A stretch of 64,000 bases of DNA. It comes from Dichetophora obliterata. Lineage: Eukaryota; Arthropoda; Insecta; Diptera; Sciomyzidae. Within the stretch, counting starts at the first letter, position 1, and every line of letters starts with the position of its first letter. Shown here piece by piece: positions 46,892-59,430 of the stretch. Made by a program: the position numbers and the translations under genes. The notes under the pieces were generated by a model. The model saw only the letters and a program-made list of their open reading frames with translations. It was not told the DNA's origin and ran no database searches. Location: contig OY986440.1 in the NCBI GenBank assembly GCA_963920525.1, positions 18,152,191-18,216,190 of the forward strand, written 5' to 3'.

Positions 46892-47859
46892 GCCGTCAAA
46901 CGTCACTTTGAAAAAAGGTACCCAAACCGTCTCCATCACAGACCATCCACAGCACGTTCATGTCATCTGATATAAAAAAAATTTATAAATTTCATTATAT
47001 TTATTGGAGCTTGAACCAATAATAGCAATAAATACTTGAAAATAAAAAATGGCAGTCATTTGAATTTTAAGTAGCGTTTTTTCACATTTTTCGCTCTTTA
47101 AAGTTCTCAAAACAAAAAACCGGGCAATATTATCTTAATTTAGGTTTCGGATCCAATAAATTTTATCTTCTTTAAAATAAAAAAATCCAAGTCCATCAAG
47201 TTCCGTGGAGATACCGTGGAGACCAGTTGGTAAAACATGATCTTTCAGAAAACGCGTTTTAAGATTTAGTTAACGATTTTTCCAAGTGCGTTAATGAAAA
47301 TATGGGTTCCTTTCGTATGTGATAACTTTTTTAAGAATGTGTTATCGGTCAAACCGCATAACCAATAAATAAAAAATTGTTTTTTTTGGTCGAGCTTCAT
47401 GAAAACCTGCCCTTAAGTAGGTACAATTACCTTTTCACAAATATTGACAATAAAAAACAGGTGCGGAAAATTATGGCATCAGCCAGTGCGCATTGTTGCC
47501 ACAGTCTAAAATTAAAGAAATTTTCAAAGTGTAAAAAATGTGAATTCTTGCCACCAAAAAATAGCATTATAGACCCAACTTTTTGTGGCAATAATACAAC
47601 ACGCTAATGTGCATTGTAGTCACTAATTTTCGGGACATTATGCGACCATTATTGCCACTAAATTTTCGTATCATACAAAAATTTGGTGGCAATAATCAAG
47701 TGACAATAAATCACAGCGCCAAACAATCACCAAAAAACAAAAGGAAAAATTGCCTAAGAACAAAAACATAAATATTGCCAAAAAAGTTTTTTATAACAAA
47801 CAATTTTTAATTCTCTCAAATGCCACAACCTTATAAATGAACCTTGCACGCGCATTTTA
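46892..47859. other. Degenerate repeat with GCCACC/TGGTGGCAATAAT words
   Basis: Words such as TTGTGGCAATAATACAAC and TTGGTGGCAATAATCAAG occur near 47580-47700, and similar GCCACC words at 46630-46770. No gene seen. Confidence 0.4.
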
Positions 47860-48240
47860 GAAAGAAAAAGAGTGTTTAGTGGTACAAGATGTTAAAAGAG
47901 GATGGGTCGAGATAGCGTCGAAGATGAACCTCATCAATGACGATCAAGAACATCAACGGATGAGCAACACGTCAAGTAAATCAAGGAATTTGTGTTAAAA
48001 AATTGTGGGTTAATAAATAGTGACCTTGCTGATACCTTTCAACATTACAAAACCTTTTAAAAGAGCATTTAAAAATACTAAATTTTTTGTCTCTTTCCTT
48101 GCCAGAAAATCAACTCATATAGTTCCGCAACAACCGTATTCACCTGATTTTAACTTTGTGTGACTTCTAGCTATTCAGCAAACTCAACAGACCGCTCCGG
48201 TGACACCGTTTTGAATCGATTGAGAAAATAAAAGCCAAAT
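47860..48240 (+). pseudogene. Mariner transposase relic, internally deleted
   Basis: Broken frames give DRVEDEPHQ, then STDEQHVK and NSDLADTF from the amino half. About 80 bp later come VPQQPYSPDF and EQTAPVTPF/RIDEKIKAKS-like tail words in shifting frames, corresponding to the PHSPDLAP...DFFLF region of mariner transposases. The catalytic centre is mostly gone. Confidence 0.6.
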
Positions 48241-48269
48241 CGAAAAACTTTTCTTTGTTGTTCACGAAT

Positions 48270-48482
48270 ACAAGTGCTAAATGTTAAACTACTAAACACA
48301 ATGGTATGAAATTTGACACAGATATTAAAAACATCCAAAATAAAAATAAAAACTTGAACACACTCGCTATTGCGAGCCATTGAACGCATCCACTTTGAAT
48401 TTGATAAGTGACATTTATGGTACATAAGCGCGCCAAATTTTTTAGGCCTCAGTTGTTTATCATCACGGAATGGGGCTCGCAA
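48270..48482. repeat. Dispersed repeat shared with 58.85-59.43 kb
   Basis: AAACTACTAAA, GGTATGAAATTTGACACA, CACTCGCT, GAGCCATTGAACGCATCCA and ACATTTATGGTACATAAGCG follow in the same order in both places, so they are relatives of one element family. Confidence 0.6.
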
Positions 48483-48629
48483 GCAGGGGCTTAACTAGCG
48501 GGGGGTAAGGGGGTAGACTACCATCATTACTTTTTTAGAGTCGGCCTAATTGTTATTTTTTACTAAAATTTTTTAAAATATTGACTTTTATAAACAATAT
48601 TGCCATTTTCATAACAAATACCAACTTTT

Positions 48630-48785
48630 GTCGGCTATTTCATTTTAATTCATACCCAAAACTGTCTTCAGTCGGCCAATTCACTTTTAGTCGTTCCCTA
48701 AACAAACTTCACGCAGCTAACTCACTTTCAGTCGTACCTTAAACGAAATTCAGTCGGCCAACTCATTTTAAGTCGTATCAGCGAT
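48630..48785. repeat. ~42 bp tandem repeat, about four copies
   Basis: The unit TTCAGTCGGCCAAYTCACTT followed by TTAGTCGTWCCYTAAACAAA repeats about every 42 bp. Confidence 0.65.
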
Positions 48786-49559
48786 GAATTGTTGTAAACG
48801 AATCCAGTGTTCCTTTGTGACAAAATGCAGAAAAAGTTCAGAAAAGTTGAAAAAATTTTGCTAAAAAAGTACGAAAATAGTAATGCATAGTAATGTAAAA
48901 GAGAGCAGTGGACCAAATGGAAAAATTGGACCATTTTTAGTCCAATTGTGCAACCGTGTCCTTTACCAAAAATAAAAACCGAAAAGGATATTTTTGTTTG
49001 ACCAAAAAAATATTCATGATTTTTATTAAAGATTTAAAAGATTACTATTTTTATATTTGAGCAAAAACTTGATTATAATAAAATAATGATTAATGCTTAA
49101 GTTTTTGGATAAAGCTTAATGATAACAGTCCCTGATACAAATACCTTGTCAAAAAGTTGACAAAATATGTGGAATAAAACAAGCCCAAACGAACAAAGGT
49201 TTACTCAGTCGCCACACATATTCCCCTTTTTAAAACTAAATTAATACATTTTTCTAGAACTTTCTGAGATTGAAATTTCTATTCAGAAATACCCAACATT
49301 TGTAATAAAAAATTTAATGATCGAAATCGGCCAACATATTGAAAGAAATTTTCTTAGCTCAAGAACTGTGATATAAAATCTTTAATTTCACAGACTTAAC
49401 ATTTTAATTTAAATGCAATTATAATAAATAAATAAATAGTGAATTTAAAGGATTTAGTCCAACTTCTGAATCAATAAAAAAGTTCCGTTTTAACTTTTAA
49501 ACTCGAGATGATGAACTAGCAAAAAGAACACCATTTTTAAATCTGCATTCAAAATTCAT

Positions 49560-50475
49560 TTATTATAAAAGCATCGCTTTATGTCATTGTTGATGTTCTA
49601 AACGAAATTTCTCAAAGCTCTAAGAAAATTGACAAGTGGACTCGAAATGCTGCATAACCGCTATCAAACCAACTCATTTCTGTGGACTTTATTATAAGTC
49701 TTGTTTTTTTGAAAAACGTGCAAGTAAATATGAAACTCCTGACTGAATCTCTTGAAGCCGTTGAATTGAATATTTTAGATGCTATGGAATTTATTTCGTG
49801 TACCCTTAAATCATTAGAAAAAATAAATTCGGACTCTGAAGGTACGTATAACCTTATAAGTAGTGCTGTTGCATTGTTAAAATCTTTTAATGCTAATGCT
49901 GAAAAGGAATTCTCAACTCGCCATCGCCGTCGTCTTGCGCCAAAACGTTTGGATGACAACAATGCCAGGCTTATTTTTCGATGAACTGTTTTTATAGAAG
50001 AAAATTTAAACTTGTATTGGATAAGATAACCTCACTGATGCGAGATAAATTAAGCAGTTGCTGAGAAACAATAAAGCCTCTGTATGAACTCTTTAATCCA
50101 ATTCTATCTTCTACTAACTTGACCCAAAAGCGAATTCTAGAATCAATAAAATTGTTACCAAAAGATTGTTTGTTGGATTCACTTCAGATGAAAGCGGAAT
50201 TTGAAGTATTCTATGATCTATGCGAAGGCGTAGAAACTCTATCGGGTACAGCTTATGTTTCAGAATGCAATAAAAAATTTCTTCTTGCAGTTAACAAAAT
50301 GTTGCGTTTGCTGTGCACAGTGCCAATTACTGTTTCAGGAAATGAGAGAATGTTCAGCAAAATAAAATTAGTTAAAAACTATTTAAGAACCACCCAAAGT
50401 GACACACGTCTTAATGACTTATTAATACTTTCATCGGAAAAGGACATAGGTGATCTCATTAAGGGCTACCTTTAA
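49560..50475 (+). pseudogene. hAT transposase C-terminus (ZMYM1/DUF4371-like), broken
   Basis: Frame 49682-49984 reads MKLLTESLEAVELNILDAME, then LISSAVALLKSF and RHRRRLAPKRLDDN. Frame 50119-50475 reads KMLRLLCTVPITVSGNERMF, then SKIKLVKNYLRTT and RLNDLLILS, the dimerisation region of hAT transposases. Stops separate the two frames (49982 and about 50060). No element ends were identified around it. Confidence 0.85.
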
Positions 50476-50479
50476 AAAA

Positions 50480-51215
50480 AGGAGAATTAATATTTAAATG
50501 GTATACTTAAAAATTAAGTTTGTATTTTTTATTTAAAACACTATTTTTTTAATTAATACAAAAAATAAAAGAAAAAATGTTAAAGAAATTGAAAGCCCTG
50601 TTTATTTTTTTAACACATATAAACTATGATTTTTAAAACAAAAACGAAAATAAATTTTTAAATGCTTTTTCGATTCGATAATGTTGAAATACTTTTATTT
50701 TATTTTCTTTGATAGAGGGAACGATATGAAAACTGCCTTTAAGGGATCTTCTTCACTTGGAAAAGATCGAAAGAAGATTCGAAAAAATTTCAGGATTTCT
50801 TAAAACGGTACCAAAGATTAACGAAAAAGTCCGTTTGAGCTGAAACTGTTTTGCATTATATTTATTAATATAAAATCTCTAAGATTATTACCTACAATCA
50901 TCTATTAAAACCTGCATTTTTAGAGCGCTAGAAATGTAACGTTGCCATCTTTTGGATTCGAAAAATTATGTCCAAATTACGAAAAGCTTAAGAGAGCAGA
51001 CAAAAGGCCAAACCAAAAAAAAAAAAAAAAAAATTCAAAACATACTTAATTATATTAGTAAAAATAATTACAAAGTGTTTTTCTTAGCCGTCCAAATAAA
51101 AAAGGCCCCTTCAGATTTATTTATATTGATCGAACGGATGAGTAACTTTATATAATTCAACTATGTTGTATTTAAAGAAAAGTCGGGATTTAAGGGTATC
51201 CAGTCGGCCGAAATA
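50480..51215. other. AT-rich stretch, nothing recognised
   Basis: Contains an 18-base poly-A near 51015-51035. No gene. Confidence 0.4.
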
Positions 51216-51221
51216 CATTGT

Positions 51222-51660
51222 ACCCCCCAATCAAAATGGCCTCGGTACTTCCCTGCTCGCAAGAAAATCGTGTTTTCGTAATTAGCTTGCTGCAGACGCT
51301 GGCTCTCGAAAACCAGGTTCCGAACTTAATTTTCATGGCTGAGTGGCCCGCTGTACTACAAATTGTGTTTCGTCTTAGAGGCAATGGCTTGCTCTTCTCG
51401 ACACTCCAATAGTGAGTCTCTAAAGCGCGCACTCGTCCGAGCAGTGGCAAATTTCCCCATGCGTACTGCTATCGACGAACGGCCAGACAAACTTCAGCTG
51501 GGCCTGAAGGCAAATGAGGTCTTTTCGAGTAAGTTGTTCTACGATTTATAGCTATTAAGTGACCCAATGAAAAGAAAAAAAAAGTTTTGAAAAATATTAA
51601 TTTGTTTTAATTTTATTAAGAAAAAAAAAAAGTTTATCAAAACATTTGCAGGTACTACGT
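51222..51660 (+). pseudogene. Tc1-like element relic keeping the transposase C-terminus
   Basis: The frame at 51363-51551 gives LEAMACSSRHSNSESLKRAL then VRAVANFPM and DERPDKLQ, matching the tail of Tc1-like transposases (…SLKRALVKAVANFP…). The left edge (CAATCAAAATGGCC, CTCGCAAGAAAA) and right edge (AGTTTTGAAAAATATT then CAAAACATTTGCAGG) match the relic at 59.4-60.2 kb, which instead keeps the amino half. The two are different deletion products of the same family. Confidence 0.7.
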
Positions 51661-52375
51661 ATAAAGTGCAAGTAGTTTCAGATGACCAGTTCCGTTTATA
51701 TTTGAACACACCAGAACTGGTACTTCAAAAACATGGTCATAATCTGCTAGGTCAATAAACAATAGGACTTTTCGACAATAAACATAGGAAAGGACTTTGC
51801 GGAAAAACATTGACAACACGTTTGCTTTCTGGAGAACTTTTTTATTTTCGGATAAATGCATGAATTTAATATATTTAATATCTATGATCAATTGTCAAAT
51901 CAAATTTATTTCAAACCAACCGAGATATGTCAAATCGGACTGTCTTTGATTAAGATTGAAAAGAATGCATTAGTATCACTGAAATGTGTTTTTTGTTCGA
52001 AGATGATTTCAAACAAATTACCTTAAATCTTGACATTGATATTACATTCCCATACATTTTCAAAACTATTAAAATTCAGTGCACAATGAATTCTCAAATA
52101 TAGATAGATACCCAAGAAAAAAATAAATATATCCGAAAGTTGAGACTTTGAAAGATGTCGATTATGGTGTTTTTTTTAAACTTTCGAATAGAATATTGCA
52201 AAATCCTGATGTAATAGAAATTGTTTTGAGGCTTAATTCGGTTTAAGCATCTAAAAATACTTTGGAAAAGACTACTTATGCTTCTGTTGCCTGTTACTTT
52301 TAGTATCTTTTTGCAGGTCTGATATCAAAATCGAAATCAAAACTTCTACATTTTTTCTCTAAAAATTTTTTACAG
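51661..52375. other. Upstream flank of Cadps exon, probably intron or 5' region
   Basis: Two acceptor-like sites precede the exon: CTTTTTGCAG ending at 52316 and ATTTTTTACAG ending at 52375. Either could begin the exon that holds the Cadps start codon. No TATA or promoter could be assigned. Confidence 0.4.
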
Positions 52376-52463
52376 TTTTACGTAATAAATAGAATAAGAA
52401 GAATTATAATTTGATCAAAAAGCACCCAGCCGGTAACAGGGTAAAGACAGCACCGATCGCGTT

Positions 52464-52855
52464 ATGATCGATCCCAGCTCCAGCGAAGAGGAAGCTGACG
52501 ACGATCCGGTAGTTGCTGCTCCATCAAAAGGACGGCCAGCTGCTACAGCCAAATCTGCCGGCCCAGTAATCACCACCAGTAACGAAGCAGGAAACGCTAC
52601 AGCTCAGCACAACGGTGATTTTGGCAGTCAGCATGGTACGCATCATACGGCTGGCATTCCGAATGCTTCCAATGCACACGGAAGTGCCTTCGAAAGCGGC
52701 AGCAGTCCTGCTGCAGGTGGCACAAGTCAGGGAAGTTCGAGTGCTTCCGGTACCCAATATCCGGCCCATGGTCCCGCCAAGGAATTTGGTGCACATCTGC
52801 ACGCGGGCAGCGATACGTCCGGCAGCCTCGAAGTACCAAGCGGTGCAATACCCAG
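52464..52855 (+). CDS. Cadps: Cadps (CAPS) first coding exon
   Basis: The frame opens MIDPSSSEEEADDDPVVAAP and continues as a Ser/Gly/Ala-rich disordered region (GNATAQHNGDFGSQ, SGSSPAAGGTSQGSSSASG). Vertebrate CADPS starts with the near-identical MLDPSSSEEE, and its N-terminus is likewise disordered and Gly/Ser-rich. This matches the start of CAPS, the cytosolic factor that primes dense-core and synaptic vesicles for calcium-triggered exocytosis. The exon ends at CCCAG|GTGAGA (52855/52856), a strong donor, leaving two bases of a split codon. The exon is clearly more GC-rich than its neighbourhood. The exon itself may begin at 52376 after TTTTTTACAG. The C2, PH and MUN domains must lie outside the window. 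Confidence 0.85.
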
Positions 52856-52859
52856 GTGA

Positions 52860-54170
52860 GACAGCAAAGACATAAGTACATTGCTATATCTATCACTCTG
52901 TATCTGTAGTGCTATTTCTTTCCTTCAACTTGCTTAACTCATTTAGAGACACATACGTGCAGCTTTCACCCTTTAAGCCAAATTTATTTACTTTTCTAGT
53001 TCCTTAATTTAAAGCAACCCCGTTAAATTGTAGTGGTTTTTCGTAGTTAATTCATTATTTAATGTTAAACTAGAGTGAATGAATAGACGAGGAACAAGCT
53101 GTTCGCTAACACAAATAGATAAAAAACTAGTGTGATAAGATAATACCATAAGCTATACAGCATTGGATATGACCTAATGGGTGTAAATGTAGGATTTAAA
53201 TAGTTGACAAAGCGAAAAATAGCGCCGCATACACACGATGTGGTATGCCATTTAGTACTTCAGATAAAACTGAGATGAAGATATTGGAAAGAAGAGGACC
53301 GAGGCTGCTGCCTCGTGGAACAAGCTTATTTCTCTGATTTCTTGAGTCTCTGTGACTTTTGTCCAGTCATGGTTCTTTTGGGAATTGCTAAAATACTCTG
53401 GTAAAAGAGAGAGACAGCTTGACTATCCAAGTCCATAGTCAAAAGTATGTTTCAGCCAAAAGAGCTCATGGTATACGGACCGCATATAACGATTATTGCT
53501 ATCAATTAATAACCATTTCATCGACCGGAAGTACAAAATACTAGTAAATCCGCATAGCGTTAAAACTCCAAATTAAGTTATATATCTACAGCCTTACACA
53601 ATAGATTTTCTAAAACAAACGTTCAACGCTTGTTCAGTTACGCACTCTTCAAGGATTTAAGCATCCTCTACGCAACCTGGCTGAAATTATTATTCATAAC
53701 TACTTTTTTATTCATTGCTTAATTTTGTAAGGTTTGTAACAATTAAAACTCTTTTACAAAAACAAAGAATTCTTGTACATTTACGAATCTTTTACGGAAA
53801 AAAGTCTAAAAAGGTCGCATATGGAGCATGTCTATGATATAAATATCATATACATCAACCGTAATCGAAAAGACAACAAAAAAGTTTAGGTTACATTTAC
53901 GCAGCCTTTAAACGCAAATTTCGGCATTTAAGTTGCGCAGATCTTACACAAGCCGGAAAAGTATTTATGAATAACGATGTGCTGTTTAAAGCTGGTTTAA
54001 AGTTACGCACCCTTTAAAATGAGGTTACTAGTGTTTAGTGGTTTTTATTAATATTTAATAAAAGTAATTCTTGCAATCGATTACTGTAATCCGTATAAAA
54101 GAGAAAACGGGATTACAATTATATTTTTTATTTATTTATTGATTTATTTACTCATTGTTTAAGTCTTTGG
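52860..54170. other. Intron segment with no recognised element
   Basis: Unique-looking AT-rich DNA; no coding or repeat signal supported. Confidence 0.4.
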
Positions 54171-54177
54171 AAATTTA

Positions 54178-54305
54178 AAAATTAAAGTAATTGTTCATCG
54201 AATGATCTTAGATTGCGATTATAGTAATTTTCATTTCGATAGTAATTTTCATAACGATTGCTGCAATCGTAATCTAAGATCAGTCGATGAACGATTACTT
54301 TAATT
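54178..54305. repeat. Hairpin repeat with ~50 bp arms
   Basis: ATTAAAGTAATTGTTCATCG then GATCTTAGATTGCGATTA is mirrored by CAATCGTAATCTAAGATC then CGATGAACGATTACTTTAAT around a ~25 bp centre. It is imperfect at a few positions. Likely a MITE; flanks not resolved. Confidence 0.6.
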
Positions 54306-55421
54306 GTAATTGTTTTTTTTTAAAGATTACGCAATCGTAATTATGTGGTAAGCGTAATCTTTATCGCGCAGCTCTGATCGCACCATAAAATTTAACGTTA
54401 TGCCTATACTATTCATCAACCGATTAACAATTCCATGCAACAATGTGGCGCACTTGTTCCATGTTCGATCTAAAAGCGGTTCTCTCAGAGGCGCTCTCTC
54501 GGTGGTTTTTGTTAGAAGATCATAGAAGCAGTCTTCACCAATACTCGGCGAGTAATAATTTCATGCAATAATGTGTCATTTTGCATTGCAGAAAAGTTTC
54601 TTTTCGCGTCCTAATGACGCTATACCTTTGTTTTTTGTTTTTGTCTTGGGGTCAAACATTATCCTTTGTGATATATAAGAAAAATCGTTTGAAATAGTTT
54701 TGAAAACTTTGACAAGTCACATATTTCTGGCCCGCTTTCAACGCTTCAAAATAATTGCACATCACTCATACGCCATGTGTATCTAATATTTTCGTTGCAA
54801 CCTATGCTGACTATAAGCTAGACTTTTTGCAAGACCCACTCGATAAGACCCACTGAATGCGATTTTTTTCATATTTATTTGTTCAGCAAAGCCTTAGGTT
54901 TGGGAACCTTATTTGACAGTGTCAGTATTTCACAGAAGTAAATAAATTTATGCAAGTTTTGATATGTTGTGCTGGCTTTATTAATTGAAATTTTTAAATA
55001 AATTCCATTAAACTCATAAAAAATTTCCTTTTTTTGTATAAGTCTTTGAGAAGCAACAATAAGGTTTATACAAGACTTAATTGTGAGCTCTAGGTCAAGC
55101 CAATCTAGCTCTTTAGAGTCTATCGCACAGCACAATAGATCTATCGAGATGGCTTTAAAGGGAAGTGCGTTTTGAAACTAATTTTTATGTAACATCTCTC
55201 CAAAAATTTTTTACAATTTCAAAAAACAAAAAGAAAATCAATTGAAATTCAGAAAAGATTAATTGTTATTAAGAGATTTAATTTGAACATCAGAATAGAT
55301 CTATTGATTGTCAAAAAAAAATTGTTTGATTTAAAAAAAATTAAATTTTACTTATAACGTAATGATTTATGCTAATGGACTTGTTATTGATATTAGTAAC
55401 GCTAATAGTAATGGGTAGTGT
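54306..55421. other. Intron segment with no recognised element
   Basis: AT-rich; a few chance frames only. Confidence 0.4.
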
Positions 55422-55680
55422 CCGACTGAAACCGGAATTTGGGCCGAAACCGAAATCGAATTTCCGGCCATTTTATAATATTCGGCCGAAACCGAAACTG
55501 GTTATTATATGAAAATTTAAGTTTTTACAAATAATTTTTTTTTATTTTTATTTATTTAGAAACAAAAGTACTTTCATACACATAAGAAAAAATTTAATAT
55601 AAACAAGTATTATTTGAATATTAAAGTCTACAATAATTAATTGAAGTTTACTACAATAATACATGAGATAATTTTTTATT
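55422..55680 (+). mobile_element. hAT-like terminal fragment, copy 2
   Basis: It matches 816-1066 (reverse complement) over its full length: TAGTGTCCGACTGAAACCGG, then CCGAAACCGAA words, ATGAAAATTTAAGTTTTTAC and TTAATTGAAGTTTACTA. It abuts the truncated end of the BEL gag relic. Confidence 0.6.
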
Positions 55681-56130
55681 TTATTTATCTGGTGGCTGAA
55701 GTACCTTTTCCTGATTGATGCTCATGGAGTAATGAGTTCTGACTTGTGTTGCACACTGAACACCTTCTTTTGCTTGAACATTCTTTACTGCTGTGTCCAT
55801 TACGAAGACAATTGAAACATAACCTTGCACGTTGCACTCTTTCACGACGATCTTGAATATGCATGTCCAAAAATTTTTTGCAATGATAAATTTTATATTT
55901 ATTAACTTACACACAGGGCATGTAGAAGACACTACTGTTACGTGGCTTTTAGTGCTTGCTGATGGTGAGGGGAAGCCGGTCTTGATTAAGATCTCGTTGT
56001 ACTTCTCTTCCCTTTTCTAGACCTCTAAATCTGCCTTCTATAAACTCGAATAGCTCTTTTAATTGTGGAACTGCAGTTGAGGCTCCTCTTGATTGTTGGT
56101 ACAATTTTCTAGATTCATAATCCAGTTTTG

Positions 56131-57243
56131 GAAGCAATAGTTCACTCACAGAACTAAACCCATTGCCGCAACCGAATAATTGCCCTACTAACTTTGTCGA
56201 TTGTAGGCAATTTTGTAAATGCAATTGCCACAATCGCCAATTTCCCAATTTAGCTAATTGCGTCATTCCGTTGCGAGAACGGAACTGCAGACAAGTTTTT
56301 GAGCCATTCGGTTGTGCACAACGAACTGTTTATCGCGTTTACCAGAACTCGGACCATAAAGTAAAACTATCCCAAAATGTGGCATTTTGTATGGCAGTTT
56401 TTCTAACTTTAAACGTTTATAACTTCTAAGCCAAATGCGAGCGGCCTTTTTTCTCTTCACTATTGTGATAAGCATAAAAAATACATGGAAACAAAAAAAA
56501 AAAAATTAAAAAAGAGCTTGGGAGCTAAACCAGAAGCATGCCAAAACAAACGACGAAAATAAGCATTGCTTCGTTGTTGCTTATTATGCAATATTTAATA
56601 TTTTTACGAGGAAATAAATTAAATTAATATAAACTGCACAAATTATATTAATTAAATATTCGATAAAAATATATTCTTTTAATTTATTTCTTCATTTAAA
56701 CACTTAAGCCACTTGCAGCGGGAAAACCGACCGAAATCATGAACAAAGGAGCGACGAGCAACATAGCGAGTGTAACAAACAAACGACGGAAATAAGGATT
56801 GTTTTGTTGTTTCTTATTGCGAATTTGCAGTTATTTACGTAGAAATGAATTAAGTTAATATAAACTGCACAAGTTCTATTAATTAACTGAATATTGAAAC
56901 ATCGTTGAAATTCGGTGGTAACGTTAGAACAATTCTATTGACAGAATAAATAAAGCGGATATTTCAACTACTCCTTTTATCCGTAAATCTGTAATTGTAC
57001 TGGTCAGTTATTTTGACAAATGACAAATTCCGTTCAGTTCTTGCAACTAAAGCATAAATATTGCATTTTAACCTAATTGTTATTTAGGCATGAAGTTACA
57101 ATAATAAAATAAGCATTTAAGTCAACCGAAAGTCAATTATGCTTATTTAATTACAGTTAAATAACAGAGTTTCAATTGAAACAATTACTTTATGAGTACC
57201 CCAGTTAAAATGTATTTACTGTAGCCTAACGCCAACAAATTAT
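56131..57243. mobile_element. 1.1 kb insertion in the BEL gag, unclassified
   Basis: Gag codons that should adjoin (…HSQK and LDYESRK…) are separated by this block. TTTTG occurs at both borders (56126-56130 and 57244-57248), a likely 5-bp target duplication. The ends show no obvious inverted or TG...CA terminal repeat. It contains a pair of ~105 bp direct repeats (56548-56660 and 56780-56893). Confidence 0.55.
56548..56893. repeat. Two ~105 bp direct repeats about 235 bp apart
   Basis: Both start AAACGACGRAAATAAG, continue TTGTTGTTKCTTATT, AAATRAATTAARTTAATATA, AACTGCACAA and end TTAATTAA near TGAATATT or AAATATT. Identity is roughly 80%. Confidence 0.6.
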
Positions 57244-58591
57244 TTTTGTGAGTGTTGTATTACAAGTGGGTCCCACGATGATGTGTCTACATCAAAGTTG
57301 CTGATGCGATATAATATTTCTATTATAGAACCTATTATTGTTTTCAGATCAAATGCATTTTAATTTTTTACAGCCTTCAAGTTAAGGAGTTTCTTGATAA
57401 AATTTTGATGCAGGATTTTGATATATCTTTGTCAATAATTCAATTGCTGTGAAATAGTTGCCAGATGTTGTCAAATGATTCATAAGTCTTGCGGCTTCTC
57501 CATGAACGCTGTTTGTTAGGTATTGTTAGTTCCTTGTTTTGATGAACTAGTCGCTCAAATAATTCCCAAAACGGTATCCATTCTTCATATCTGCCATTGA
57601 ATACTGGCAAATTTAGTGTTGGCAGCTTAAGAGTTCTAGCAGTCGATGGTTTAGCTTCTGGTGCTGCTTCCTATTTGCGTGCATTCAGCTCTTCTTGTAG
57701 CTGAATATACGTATTCTCAAATATTTTTCCAATCTTCATTTGGGACCATGATCTCCTCGTTGATTTTGCTAACCACCGTCCAACATGCACTTAGTTGTTC
57801 GACTTTGTACTCCAGCGCCACACTGCTTTTAGGCAAGTCAACGCTTTATCTGATTCTAAGCAAATTCGACTTTAATAACTCTATTCGTCTGACTGCCATG
57901 TTATTGGAGTCTGATTTAATACCTTAATTGACACTCTTGCTGGCTTCGTCCTTGTTTTTCAATGCTGGGACCGCTGAAGAATGCTGATTGGAAACTTCAC
58001 TTCCTTTGGTCTTACTTTGCACTTCTTGTAATTGTTTCAATTTCTCCATATTTCTTTTCAATCTTGTCAAAGAATTTTTTGGTGAAGTAATCATACTGTG
58101 GATCCACCTTAACCAAATCACAAAGCCTTCCATTGTGCAAAATACTGCATGGAGTATGTGATTGTTGAATCTTTTTTGAAATTTGCCCATATCTGCTGAA
58201 TTTCTCCCCCGATTTTAAGTTGGTTTTCGATCAACTCGTTAAACTCCTCGTCTGCCATATTGAAATGCTTCAGTTTATATTTGTATGATAATTTAGATCT
58301 TTTTTATTATTTTTTTTTTAAACACTATTCCGATATCGAAGCCTCGGTACGCTTTAATCACTGTCGGCCGTGATTAACGCCAAAAATATGGTGTAGTAAA
58401 AAAAGTTTTGTAGACTTATGCTTAATCTACTGTTACCAGGGCTCTGGTGGTCGTGGTTCAACTTTCCTCGAGGGACCAATGAATAAAACTCCAGTTTTAT
58501 TTTTGTGATTATAAACCGACTTGAAGCGGGTGTAAACCAATTCAAGTCACTTTCTGTTTCACTTTGAACACTTGCTTTGCAATAAAAAAGT

Positions 58592-58846
58592 TAAGTTAAA
58601 TGGTAATGGTAATGGTTATATAATGGTAATGGTAATGGTAATGGTAACGGTAATGGAAACGGTAATGGAAACGGTAATGGAAACGGTAATGGTAATGGTA
58701 ATGGTAATAGTAACGGTAATGGTAGTGGTAATGGTAATGGTAACGGTAATGGTAGTAGTAATGGTAATGGTAATGGTTATGGTTATGGTTATGGTTATGG
58801 TTATGGTTATGGTTATGGTAATGGTAATGGTAATGGTAATGGCAAA
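58592..58846 (+). repeat. Hexanucleotide (TGGTAA)n array with variants, ~250 bp
   Basis: Near-continuous ATGGTA/ACGGTA/GTGGTT hexamers. The MVMVMV and HYHYHY reading frames on the two strands are consequences of the repeat and not proteins. Confidence 0.95.
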
Positions 58847-58849
58847 CTA

Positions 58850-59430
58850 CTAAAATGAATGGCATGAAATTTGACACATATATCAAAGACAAAGCTACCA
58901 ATATAAAAAAAATATTTAGCTGTCTCTATAAAGCGTGCGCTGTAAAAAACGACCTGTACCGGTTTCATTTGAACACAGTAGTATATCTTCATACTGTGGT
59001 CATTGAGACCATAGTCATGTAAGCTATTCGTTACATAGGCATTTTGAGCATAATTGGAAACACCCAAATCATATGATTTGTTGATGATAGGTAAGAACAA
59101 TGCATGACAGTATTTTGTAGATCCCTTAAAAGTACAAAACGGCGTAATGAAAATATTTTTTTAAGATAAACTTTAAAGAAAATCGCATTCAAATTAAATA
59201 TTTTTGTAAAAAAAAGGTTTTTGAGTTTGACTAGCTCTTATTTTTTGACGTAACATAAAAAATAGTTCAAAACTATTGTACCTACTTAGTTAGTGCTTGC
59301 AAATGTTTTGATACACGAATTTAACGCACTCGCTCTCGAGAGCCATTAAACGCATCCAATTCGACTTGACGGCTATTTGAAAAGTAACATTTATGCTACA
59401 TAAGCGCTCATAAGGGCTCGCAAGAAAACA
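58850..59430. repeat. Dispersed repeat, longer copy of the 48.27-48.48 kb family
   Basis: GGCATGAAATTTGACACA near 58860 and GAGCCATTAAACGCATCCA through GGGCTCGCAAG near 59340-59420 match the ends of the shorter copy. About 400 bp of extra sequence separates them here. Confidence 0.6.

Larger units (their letters stand above)
55681..58259 (-). pseudogene. Second BEL/Pao gag, truncated and interrupted
   Basis: On the minus strand ATG near 58259 opens MADEEFNELIENQLKIGGEI. Frames then shift through LKLPTLNLPVFNGRYEEW and FWELFERLVHQNKEL (DUF1759 region, about 57630-57540), DTSSWDPLVIQHSQK (about 57290-57245), LDYESRKLYQQSRG (about 56125-56080), FEFIEGRFRGLEKG, and zinc knuckles LCFNCLRNGHSSKECSSKRR and CSVCNTSQNSLLHEH (55830-55720). 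No protease or polymerase follows. It lacks the PHD finger of the element at 7.8-14.1 kb and belongs to a different BEL lineage. A 1.1 kb insertion splits it at 56131-57243. Confidence 0.8.

Noticed and set aside
52524..52896. Antisense frames over the Cadps exon
   Set aside because: They arise from the GC-rich third positions of the sense exon; the sense strand has the start motif and donor site.
58572..58901. Reading frames made of MVMVMV and HYHYHY on the two strands
   Set aside because: They are translations of the TGGTAA hexanucleotide array and have no coding support.
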